From RDXT01 sp033765305 (GTDB lineage Bacteria; Bacteroidota; Bacteroidia; J057): a stretch of DNA of 64,000 bases. Position 1 is the first letter of the stretch. Each line of letters begins with the position of its first letter. The stretch covers positions 62,001 to 126,000 of the forward strand of contig JANRID010000065.1 in assembly GCA_033765305.1 (NCBI GenBank). The letters are read 5' to 3'. The position numbers and the translations under genes were made by a program. A model generated the notes under the pieces. The model worked only from the letters and a program-made list of their open reading frames with translations, was not told the DNA's origin and ran no database searches. Positions 18,587 through 26,438 of this stretch are shown piece by piece.

Positions 18587-21500
18587 CTATTGAACGGATA
18601 CGCTGGCGGTGCTGCTTCCTCCGGCGTGAATCAGCCGGATCTGATATAAGCCCCCTGGCATGCTGTCTCCGATCCGCAGGCTGAATTCCAGCGGTCCGCC
18701 CGGATGCCGGAACGTCTGGCGCAGATGAATCCGTCCGCTGAGATCGGTCAGTTCCACGGCTGCGGGCCCCGGCGGCACGTCGCCGGCCCGGATCCGGAGC
18801 TGATCCTGTGCAGGATTCGGCCAGACCAGCAGGCCGCCGGCGGCGGGTGCATCGGGAATGCCCACCATCAGCATCTGCAGCTGGCGGGTAACCGTGTCAG
18901 CTCCGCAGCTGTTGCCTACGACCACCTGCACGGTATAATCGCCGTTCTGCTGGTAGGTGTGGACCGGGTTGCGAAGGGTGGAGCTGCTGCCGTCTCCGAA
19001 GCTCCAGCGCCAGGTCAGCCCGCCGAAGGAGCTGTCCCGGAAGGAGACCACGGAGCCTTGAGCCTCGTAGCCGAACCAGGCCTGGGGAAGGGCCTTGCTG
19101 AAGCCGACTGTAAACGTATCGGTCTGATACTGGCACTGGTTGGCGTCGGTCACCTGCGCCTGATAGGCACCGGACGGGATATTGCTCAGCGTCAGCCCCT
19201 GGGCGCCATGCGCCCAGAGCGCCTGATACGGCGGGGTGCCGCCCTGCGGCGTCAGCACAAGCCGGCCGTCCGGGCTGTCCGGGCAGGCCGAAGGGCTCGG
19301 CTCCGCAGCTGCCGTGATGGGCTGCGGCTCGTTGATGCTCAGATTGTGAATCTTGAGGCAGCCGCCTGCGTCCGTAAGCCGGATCTGATAGGTCCCCTGC
19401 GGCATGCCGTAGCGCGCTGCGCCCTGGAAGCCGTCCAGCCAGCTGACCACATAGCCGCCCATCCCGCCGCCAGGCTGTACGATGACCGAGCCGGTGCTGT
19501 CTCCGTGGCAGCGCACATGGGAGGTGCTGACCGTCAGGACCAGCGGCGAAGACTGGGGAACACTCTGAGGCGGCAGCTCCAGGCGGCAGCTGTGCACATC
19601 CGAAATCACCACCGAGTAGCTGCCCGATGGCACATTCACCAGATCCTGGGCAATGGACTGGTTGCTCCAGAGATAGCCCAGCGGCGTATCGCCGCCTTGT
19701 ACGGAGATGAAGATGCCGCCGGTAGCAGCGCCGTAGCAGGCAATGTAGCGGATGCTGTCGATACGGGCCGAAAGCGGCACCGGCATGGAGAATCGGAGGG
19801 TATCGCGGCGGAACAGGCCGTTGGCGGCAGTCGCCCGGACGGTGATGATGCTGTCCAGAATCGGCGCACCGGTCTGGTTGGCGAGGGTCACGCTGGAACT
19901 GCTGGCACCGGTGGACCACTGATACGCCGCGCTGGCGGGTCCCGGGCTCAGCACATGCCCCTGGCAGTAGTAGCCGTCGGCACCGAGGTTCAGGGACGGC
20001 GGAGATCCAATGGCTACATCGTCGAAGGCAAATCCGTCGTACTGCTGCACGCCATTGGAGGCAAAAAGCACGCGGAAGCGCACCGAGGGCTGCCCGATGA
20101 GCGTCTGGGGCAGGCGGTGGGTGACGGCGATCCAGCCGTTGGAGCCGTTGCCGCTCTGTGCCAGGCCGGTCCAGCCCGAAGACTGCCCCCCGGGCTGGCT
20201 TCCAATCGTATTGCTGGTGTACCAGTCGGGCGCGCCGAAGGCGCCTACCGTGATCCAGGACTGCCCGCTGTTGAGCGTGGCCTGCAGCACCGCGCCGTCC
20301 CAGACGGGTTCGGATTCCCACCAGACCTTCATGGCAATCCAGGTATCGGGCGAGACCCCGCTGAGGCTGAAGCAGGGGCTCAGCACCCAGGAACTCTCGA
20401 AGCTGCTGTAGGTTCCGGTCCGGTTGGTGACCCATGCCCTGAGCCCGGAGGCTGCACCCTGAATGCGCTGCTTGGCCGGCGTGCCGTAGGCCCAGGAGCT
20501 GTTGATCCCGCCGGAAGTCCAGCCCCCGGTACCGTTCTCGAAGTTCTCGAAGTACGGCAGCGAGCTGATATTCAGGATGTGGTTGATCTGGTACGTCAGG
20601 GTATCGTTGGTGCGGTTGCCGTCGCCGGGGGTATTGATCCAGACTTTGAGGGTGTGAAGGCCCGGAGCGGAGAAATTGGCCAGCGGCGTGAAGGTCAGGG
20701 CGATGGTATCGCCCGGTGCCAGGGCCCCGGAGACCGGCTGCGGCCCGGAGGGTGTACCGCCGTCGACGGAAAAATACGCCTGCATTCCGCTGGCGCTCAG
20801 CTGGCCGGTATTGGTAAGGCGGATCTGCACCTGCTCCTGCCCCATGCCGCAGCCTTCCAGCTCCGGCGACAGCAGCCCCACCGGCAGCACATCCTGCGGC
20901 GGGATCAGGTAAGGCGCGAACGTGTAATAGCTGTTGTCCAGATAGCCCGATCCGGCGCCGGTCAGCGGCATCGAGCTGGTGCCGGCCTGGACCGCACGGG
21001 TGAGGTCCTGATGCACCCCGGAGGTCGTTGTCAGGGTATTGCTCGTAAAACTGCCGTACATATCCACGAGGTGGATATTGCCTGTGCTTTCATCCAGCGC
21101 GATGGCGACGTAATTGAAGCTCGATACCCCCCATTCGAAGGAGCTCCACCGGATCCAGAACTGGCGGTTGGGCGCATTGCCGAAGGTTTTGACCTGCACC
21201 TGGTCGTTGGTGCCGGTAGGCGGCGTGGCAGTAAAGTTCTCCCAGAAGCATGCAATGGTATAGTCGGGCAGGCCGGAGGCCGGCAGATTGGCATTGGCAT
21301 TCAACGGCGAGGGCGGATTGGCCGAAAAGGTCAGCAGGCCGTTTGCGCTTACGCGGAAACTGGTAAAGGGCTGCCCGAAGAAGCTGAAGGAAAACGGCAG
21401 GTTCGACACGGCCGACCATTGATTGGCCGACAGGCCGCCGTTGAGAATCACGGACCAGCCGTCCAGCGAGAAGTCCGGCTCGTTGTTATACCCGCCCGGA

Positions 21501-21601
21501 TTCCCTGCTGCTGGATGATAGGAGGCCGTATAGGAAATGGCCCCCTGCAACGCTCCGGGCAACAGCAGCATGCCCGCCAACCAGTACCCGAGGAAACGCA
21601 T
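18587..21601 (-). CDS. Multidomain secreted protein with SprB-type and PKD repeats and T9SS sorting domain
   Basis: 1004 aa. The order is: signal peptide (MRFLGYWLAGMLLLPGALQG); a nidogen-like N-domain (FSFSFFGQPFTSFRVSANG, IALDESTGNIHLVDMYGSF); a CARDB-like Ig domain (GCGMGQEQVQIRLTNTGQ); a jelly-roll segment (FENGTGGWTSGG through YDGFAFDDVAIG); three or more SprB-type repeats with the CYGxxTGxI...PSGSYSVVISD pattern; a PKD domain with WSFGDGSSSTLRNPVHTY; and the sorting domain LLVWPNPAQDQLRIRAG. It is probably a cell-surface or released protein exported by T9SS. The jelly-roll placement resembles T9SS peptidases, but no catalytic domain is present. Confidence 0.88.
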   Translation of the reverse strand: MRFLGYWLAGMLLLPGALQGAISYTASYHPAAGNPGGYNNEPDFSLDGWSVILNGGLSANQWSAVSNLPFSFSFFGQPFTSFRVSANGLLTFSANPPSPLNANANLPASGLPDYTIACFWENFTATPPTGTNDQVQVKTFGNAPNRQFWIRWSSFEWGVSSFNYVAIALDESTGNIHLVDMYGSFTSNTLTTTSGVHQDLTRAVQAGTSSMPLTGAGSGYLDNSYYTFAPYLIPPQDVLPVGLLSPELEGCGMGQEQVQIRLTNTGQLSASGMQAYFSVDGGTPSGPQPVSGALAPGDTIALTFTPLANFSAPGLHTLKVWINTPGDGNRTNDTLTYQINHILNISSLPYFENFENGTGGWTSGGINSSWAYGTPAKQRIQGAASGLRAWVTNRTGTYSSFESSWVLSPCFSLSGVSPDTWIAMKVWWESEPVWDGAVLQATLNSGQSWITVGAFGAPDWYTSNTIGSQPGGQSSGWTGLAQSGNGSNGWIAVTHRLPQTLIGQPSVRFRVLFASNGVQQYDGFAFDDVAIGSPPSLNLGADGYYCQGHVLSPGPASAAYQWSTGASSSSVTLANQTGAPILDSIITVRATAANGLFRRDTLRFSMPVPLSARIDSIRYIACYGAATGGIFISVQGGDTPLGYLWSNQSIAQDLVNVPSGSYSVVISDVHSCRLELPPQSVPQSSPLVLTVSTSHVRCHGDSTGSVIVQPGGGMGGYVVSWLDGFQGAARYGMPQGTYQIRLTDAGGCLKIHNLSINEPQPITAAAEPSPSACPDSPDGRLVLTPQGGTPPYQALWAHGAQGLTLSNIPSGAYQAQVTDANQCQYQTDTFTVGFSKALPQAWFGYEAQGSVVSFRDSSFGGLTWRWSFGDGSSSTLRNPVHTYQQNGDYTVQVVVGNSCGADTVTRQLQMLMVGIPDAPAAGGLLVWPNPAQDQLRIRAGDVPPGPAAVELTDLSGRIHLRQTFRHPGGPLEFSLRIGDSMPGGLYQIRLIHAGGSSTASVSVQ

Positions 21602-21768
21602 GATTCAGGTATAAGTAAAGTACTCAATTTGGGTAATACGAAGTTCCATATCAATTGCTCCGCTTTCAAACCCTTTTCACGGCGGCTCTTGCATCTGCGC
21701 CGGCCCATGCAGGCTACACCGGCAGCCGGTATCCTACATGGCCGGATTTTCATGTGTTGCCCCGTCAT

Positions 21769-21807
21769 GAAACAGGGCGGGGACTGCCGCCCCGCCCTGC
21801 CTGTTTC
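21769..21807 (-). terminator. Hairpin downstream of gdhA
   Basis: CAGGGCGGGG pairs with CCCCGCCCTG, with GAAACAG/CTGTTTC as an outer extension. It lies 19 nt beyond the gdhA stop on the minus strand. The T-run on that side is short, so termination is likely but not certain. Confidence 0.65.
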
Positions 21808-21825
21808 ACTTCAGATACCCCCGTA

Positions 21826-23100
21826 TCAGTAGTTTCCTTCCAGATCGATGCCGGTTGCAAGCCGCTGGATTGCTTCGACATACGCCGCAATGCGGAGCGT
21901 GCATTCATATTCCTCGTGCGTCCGGAACACGCGCTCGAAGGCATCGGTCAGGATTGGAGCCGTTTTACTGCGGATTTCTTCTTCGGAATAATAGTGTCCG
22001 CGTCGGTTTTGCACCCATTCAAAGTAGGATACCGTCACCCCGCCGGCATTGGCGAGGATGTCGGGCACGATGAGGATGCCTTTCTGGTCCAGGATTTCGT
22101 CCGCATCGGACGAAATGGGGCCATTGGCGCCTTCGACGATCAGGTGTGCCTGCACCTGGTCTGCATTGTGCCCGGTAATTACATTCTCAATAGCTGCCGG
22201 GATGAGCACATCCACGGGCAAGGTCAGCAGTTCCTCGTTGGTAATCGGCACGCCGCCGCCGAAGCCCTCCAGGGATCCGTGCTTGCGCACATACGCGATT
22301 GCCTCCCCGACGGCAATCCCCTCCTCGCGGTAGTAGCCGCCGGTGTGGTCGCTGATGGCGGCGATGCGGAGGCCTTCCTGGGCCAGGAAGCTGGCGGAGT
22401 AGCTGCCCACATTGCCGAAGCCCTGGATGGCGCAGGTGGTGCGGGCCGGATCCCATCCAAGCTTGCGCACAGCCAGCATGGTGATCAGCATCACCCCCCA
22501 GCCGGTAGCCTCCACCCGGCCCTTCGACCCGCCGAGATGCAGCGGCTTTCCGGTCACGACGCCGGGCGTATAGCCGTAGATGCGCGAGTACTCGTGGAAG
22601 ATCCAGGCCATCTCGCGCTGGCTGGTGCCCATATCCGGTGCCGGGATATCCGAATCTTCGCCGAAGACATCCTTGAGCGCACGCGTGTAGGCGCGGGTAA
22701 TGCGTTCGAGCTCGTCCGTGGAGCGGATCTTGGGGTTGAGGGTAATGCCGCCTTTTGCGCCGCCGTAGGGCAGACCTACGAGGGCGCATTTCAGGGTCAT
22801 CCAGCCTGCCAGGGCCTTTACCTCGTCCAGATCCACAAAAGGCGCGTACCGGATCCCGCCTTTGGCCGGGCCCATGACCGTGGAGTGCACGACCCGGTAT
22901 CCTTCAAAAACGCGGGTGGTGCCGTCGTCCAGTTTGACCGGCAGGTTCACGATGACGACACGCTCCGGGGCGCTCAGAATATCGCGAAACCGCTGGTCCA
23001 GGCCTGTCAGATCGGCCGCTTCATGAAGGCGGGCCATCAGCGAATCGTACGCAGACGGCTTTGAAGCTGCACGGGTGCCGTGCGCATTTGCAGATGCCAT
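21826..23100 (-). CDS. gdhA: Glu/Leu/Phe/Val dehydrogenase (glutamate dehydrogenase)
   Basis: 424 aa. Catalytic and substrate residues are visible: Lys80 in GPAKGGIRY, Lys104, Lys116 in PYGGAKGGI and Asp156 in PAPDMGTS. The Rossmann motif GFGNVGS follows in the second domain. It interconverts glutamate and 2-oxoglutarate plus ammonia; the exact amino acid and cofactor preference cannot be fixed by eye. An ATG at 23163 exists, but a TAATTTG promoter box (23161-23167) overlaps it, so 23100 is the start used. Confidence 0.93.
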   Translation of the reverse strand: MASANAHGTRAASKPSAYDSLMARLHEAADLTGLDQRFRDILSAPERVVIVNLPVKLDDGTTRVFEGYRVVHSTVMGPAKGGIRYAPFVDLDEVKALAGWMTLKCALVGLPYGGAKGGITLNPKIRSTDELERITRAYTRALKDVFGEDSDIPAPDMGTSQREMAWIFHEYSRIYGYTPGVVTGKPLHLGGSKGRVEATGWGVMLITMLAVRKLGWDPARTTCAIQGFGNVGSYSASFLAQEGLRIAAISDHTGGYYREEGIAVGEAIAYVRKHGSLEGFGGGVPITNEELLTLPVDVLIPAAIENVITGHNADQVQAHLIVEGANGPISSDADEILDQKGILIVPDILANAGGVTVSYFEWVQNRRGHYYSEEEIRSKTAPILTDAFERVFRTHEEYECTLRIAAYVEAIQRLATGIDLEGNY

Positions 23101-23160
23101 ATCGGGGAGATTAGGGTACGATAATCCGGATTCTGTTACATAAACAGAAAACGGAGCAGC

Positions 23161-23167
23161 CAAATTA
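23161..23167 (-). promoter_or_regulatory. Candidate -7 promoter box (TAATTTG) for gdhA
   Basis: TAATTTG, preceded by TA, reads on the minus strand 60 nt upstream of the gdhA ATG. It is near but not identical to TAnnTTTG. Confidence 0.4.
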
Positions 23168-23251
23168 TAGAAAGATCCCCGGATTGCAATGCTTGATTAT
23201 CAATATATTAAACATGCAAAACGCTTCTGGCTCCCTTGCGTTTCCGGCAAT

Positions 23252-24079
23252 TCAGTTCCACAAAAAATACAAATAAATAAACGGCGCCGAGACGAAGAGC
23301 CCGTCGAAGCGGTCCAGCATGCCGCCATGCCCGGGCAGAATGGACCCGGAATCTTTCAGCTGCGCGCTTCGCTTGAACATTGATTCCGCCAGATCGCCGA
23401 GCTGGCTGAAGACAGAGATGATCGCAGCGATGACCACCCAATGGTAGCTGGAAGGCTGGAAGAGCGCCTGCATGCCCGCTGCCATCGCCAGGCATCCGAG
23501 GGCGCCGCCGATGGAGCCTTCCCACGTCTTTTTCGGGCTGATGCGCTGATACAGCGGCCTGCGGCCCATCCAGCGGCCGGTGAAGTAAGCCACCACATCC
23601 AGCGTCCAGGTCAGAAACAGCACCCCGAACGGCAGCCGGAAGTCGTACTGGAGCGTCTGCGGATCGCGCAGCGAAAAGTCGTAAAACAGGACCAACGGCA
23701 GGTAGCAGTAGAGCATGCCCAGGCTCATATGCCCCAGGCGGCGCTCGGGCTGCTCCAGTGCCGGATCGAAAAGCGCCACCAGCATCATCAGGGGCAGCGA
23801 CAGCACGCCCACCGTATTTTCGGCATACGCGAGATCGCTGTGGGGCAGCGCCTGCTGCAGCAGCCGGATCAGCCAGTACAGCAGCCCCAGCCCCAGCAGC
23901 GTCCACAGATAATGCCCCTGCCGGATGTCCATCAGCCGGAGAAACTCCCAGAGCGCCACCATCGAGACCACCACACAAAAGAGCCACATGCCATAAGCCG
24001 ACCAGATGAGGGCCGGGATGACGATGGAGACGGCGATAACCGCCGTAATAACGCGCAGTGCCAGGTTTCGGTCACGCAT
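23252..24079 (-). CDS. cdsA: Phosphatidate cytidylyltransferase
   Basis: 275 aa with about seven membrane segments. The CDP-diglyceride synthetase signature is complete near the C-terminus: SMFKRSAQLKDSGSILPGHG followed by GMLDRFDG. The enzyme makes CDP-diacylglycerol from CTP and phosphatidic acid in the inner membrane, the entry point to phospholipid head-group synthesis. Its ATG overlaps the last 8 nt of the CPBP gene, so the two are probably translationally coupled. Confidence 0.95.
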   Translation of the reverse strand: MRDRNLALRVITAVIAVSIVIPALIWSAYGMWLFCVVVSMVALWEFLRLMDIRQGHYLWTLLGLGLLYWLIRLLQQALPHSDLAYAENTVGVLSLPLMMLVALFDPALEQPERRLGHMSLGMLYCYLPLVLFYDFSLRDPQTLQYDFRLPFGVLFLTWTLDVVAYFTGRWMGRRPLYQRISPKKTWEGSIGGALGCLAMAAGMQALFQPSSYHWVVIAAIISVFSQLGDLAESMFKRSAQLKDSGSILPGHGGMLDRFDGLFVSAPFIYLYFLWN

Positions 24080-25022
24080 GCCGGGAGTCGACAGAAGTTG
24101 AAGGTTGGGTAATCCGGATCAGCAGCACGGTCAGCAGGGCCGTCAGCGCGGCAGCCAGCAGACTCAGCCACAGGGGGGCCGGGAGTTCGTCGCGCAGCAC
24201 GGCCTCGGCGGGCATCCCGCTGTCGAGGGCAAGGCGCACGCCGATGACCATAATCCCGTTGAATACCGCATGGCCGAGCATGGCGGGCAGGAGGCTTCCG
24301 CTGCGCCAGGCCGTGAGCCCGAGGAGCAGGCCCAGGACCGCCCGTGCGAAGAAGCCATAAAACTGGAAGTGCACTGCACTGAATACCAGGGCAGTAATCA
24401 GAACAGCTCCCAGCGGCGGCATCAGCCTGCCCAGCTGGCGCTGGAGCATGCCGCGGAAGAAAAGCTCCTCGCAGATACCCGGCGTCAGGGCGAAGACGGC
24501 CAGATTGGCGAGCAGGGCACCCATGCCCGGCTCGGAGAGCAGGCCCAGCTGAATGCGCTGCGCCTGCGCTTCCTGCGCGCGCATGCTGCGCTCGGCTTCC
24601 GCCAGCCAGGCCGGCAGCCGGAGCGCGTCTTCCGGGATCGTAAGCAGCCCTACCAGCGGGATCGCCGCAGCCATGAGCAGGGCCGAGATGCCGAGCTGGA
24701 GCCCGGGATGCGCTGCCGGCAGGCGCAGCAGCGCGCCGTCGCGCGCCAGCACCAGGGCTGCCGCCCCGGCCAGCCCCCAGCAGAGCCACTGATAGGCGGC
24801 CTGCAGCGTGCGGACCAGCATGGCCCCCTGCGGATGCACCGCCAGATCGCCGCTCATCAAGGCCTGCATCCCCGCCGAATCCAGGCCCGCTGCCCAGCCT
24901 GCCGCCCAGATCAGCGGCTGCACCAGCAGCACCATTCCCGCCAGGTACACCAGCAGGGAAATCAGAATCACAAGAGCCGGACGAAGCCGGACGCCGCCTG
25001 CGGCGGAAACAGAGTCTGTCAT
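24072..25022 (-). CDS. CPBP family intramembrane glutamic endopeptidase
   Basis: 316 aa with at least six hydrophobic segments. The family motifs are present in order: CEELFFRGMLQRQLGR (the EExxxR motif), FQFYGFFARAVLGLLLG (FxxxH-like region without an obvious His) and SLLPAMLGHAVFNG (HxxxN). These are the Rce1/CPBP membrane proteases, some of which act in protein maturation or immunity to bacteriocins; the substrate here is unknown. The stop codon lies inside cdsA, giving an 8-nt overlap. Confidence 0.85.
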   Translation of the reverse strand: MTDSVSAAGGVRLRPALVILISLLVYLAGMVLLVQPLIWAAGWAAGLDSAGMQALMSGDLAVHPQGAMLVRTLQAAYQWLCWGLAGAAALVLARDGALLRLPAAHPGLQLGISALLMAAAIPLVGLLTIPEDALRLPAWLAEAERSMRAQEAQAQRIQLGLLSEPGMGALLANLAVFALTPGICEELFFRGMLQRQLGRLMPPLGAVLITALVFSAVHFQFYGFFARAVLGLLLGLTAWRSGSLLPAMLGHAVFNGIMVIGVRLALDSGMPAEAVLRDELPAPLWLSLLAAALTALLTVLLIRITQPSTSVDSRHA

Positions 25023-25208
25023 GCAGCCAGTCAGCTTGATCGACTTAAACAGGGCAATGCGCCTTCTAGTTACACATTTTCAGAAAAAATGCAGCAGCAG
25101 GTGTGGAAATCCGGCCTGCCGCCGCTCTCTACACTGCCGGTGCCGCCATGAAGCCCGTGTCCGACTGCGGAAGCACGCATCCTTCATGTCATTCCCGGGG
25201 ATTTTTCG

Positions 25209-25216
25209 TACCTTCG
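25209..25216 (+). promoter_or_regulatory. Candidate -7 promoter box (TACCTTCG) for dus
   Basis: TACCTTCG is one base from TAnnTTTG and 27 nt before the GTG at 25244. It lies within the longer open frame that begins at 25103. Confidence 0.45.
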
Positions 25217-25243
25217 CATGCCAATCCAAACGAAGCAGGTGCC

Positions 25244-26314
25244 GTGGTCAGAATTGGGAACATCGACATCGGGGCGTATCCGCTGCTGCTGGCGCCTATG
25301 GAGGACGTGAGCGATCCGCCCTTCCGCGCCTTGTGCAAGGAATCGGGCGCCGATCTGGTGTACACGGAATTCATCAGCTCCGAAGCCCTTGTCCGCATGG
25401 CAGACAAGAGCCTCGAAAAGCTCGATATCTACGACGAGGAGCGCCCCGTCGGGATTCAGATCTTCGGCGCCGAATCGGAACCCATGCGGCAGTCGGCCCG
25501 GATCGTCGAAGCCGCCGGCCCCGAACTGCTCGACATCAACTACGGCTGCCCGGTCAACAAGGTCGCCTGCAAAGGCGCCGGTGCCGGCATCCTGCGCGAC
25601 ATTCCCAAAATGGAGTGCCTGACCCGCGAGATCGTGCAGTCCACCCACCTGCCCGTGACCGTCAAAACCCGGCTCGGCTGGGATCCTGCCAGCATCCGCA
25701 TCGAGGAGGTAGCCCTCCGGCTGCAGGATGCAGGCATCAAGGCCCTCACCATCCACGGGCGGACCCGGGTCCAGATGTACCAGGGCGAAGCCGACTGGGA
25801 GCCTATCGCCCGCGTAGCGGCGCACCCGGGCATCGAAATCCCCATCTTCGGCAACGGCGATGTGGACAGCCCCCAGAAGGCGCTGCAGATGAAGACCCTG
25901 TATCCGGAGATCAGCGGCATCATGATCGGCCGGGCTGCTATCGGGTACCCCTGGATATTCCGCGAAATCCAGCACTTCCTCCGGACGGGCGAACTGCTGG
26001 AGCCGCCTTCCGTGCACGAGCGCGTGCAGATGTGCCGCCGCCATCTGCTCATGTCGGTCACCTGGAAGGGCGAGCGGGCTGCCATCTGCGAAATGCGCCG
26101 CCATTATCCGGCGTACTTCCGGAGCCTGGCCCATTTCAAACCCTACCGGATCCGGCTGGTCACCTCCGAAGACCTCGGCGAAATCTTCGGCCTGCTCGAT
26201 GAAATCGCCGGCATCCAGCCCGGTGCCCTGCCGCCGGATGCTGCCCCCGAAGCGGCCCACCACATCCGCGCCGGCAGAAGCGTCCGGCATAAATTGCGCC
26301 TGGCCGCCGCATAG
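25244..26314 (+). CDS. dusB: tRNA-dihydrouridine synthase (DusB-like)
   Basis: 356 aa from a GTG (VVRIGNIDIGAYPLLLAPME). The motifs are LLLAPMEDVSDPPFRALC (FMN barrel start), DINYGCPVNKVACKGAGAG (Cys in ACKGAG is the catalytic acid), TVKTRLGWD, IHGRTRVQMYQGEADW and FGNGDVDSP. The enzyme reduces uridine in the tRNA D-loop with FMN and NADPH. An in-frame ATG at 25103 would add 47 residues without similarity to the family; the promoter box and family alignment favour the GTG. A short C-terminal extension past the usual domain ends in RHKLRLAAA. Confidence 0.93.
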   Translation: MVRIGNIDIGAYPLLLAPMEDVSDPPFRALCKESGADLVYTEFISSEALVRMADKSLEKLDIYDEERPVGIQIFGAESEPMRQSARIVEAAGPELLDINYGCPVNKVACKGAGAGILRDIPKMECLTREIVQSTHLPVTVKTRLGWDPASIRIEEVALRLQDAGIKALTIHGRTRVQMYQGEADWEPIARVAAHPGIEIPIFGNGDVDSPQKALQMKTLYPEISGIMIGRAAIGYPWIFREIQHFLRTGELLEPPSVHERVQMCRRHLLMSVTWKGERAAICEMRRHYPAYFRSLAHFKPYRIRLVTSEDLGEIFGLLDEIAGIQPGALPPDAAPEAAHHIRAGRSVRHKLRLAAA

Positions 26315-26334
26315 ATCGCCCAGGCTGTTTTTTT
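26298..26334 (+). terminator. Possible terminator after dusB
   Basis: GCCTGG pairs with CCAGGC around a 16-nt loop, followed by TG and eight T. The stem overlaps the final codons of dusB. Confidence 0.45.
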
Positions 26335-26438
26335 CGGCTTTTGGGATTATTTCTGTATAAATCGGGCATTTCGCCGTATATTCACCACGATTCTGCACCT
26401 CTGTCAACTCCTTGAACCGTCACAAAATCCTTTGCCAT

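Noticed and set aside
18704..21832. Plus-strand open frame of 1042 codons opposite the SprB/PKD protein
   Set aside because: Shadow of the T9SS gene; no recognisable domain or start context.
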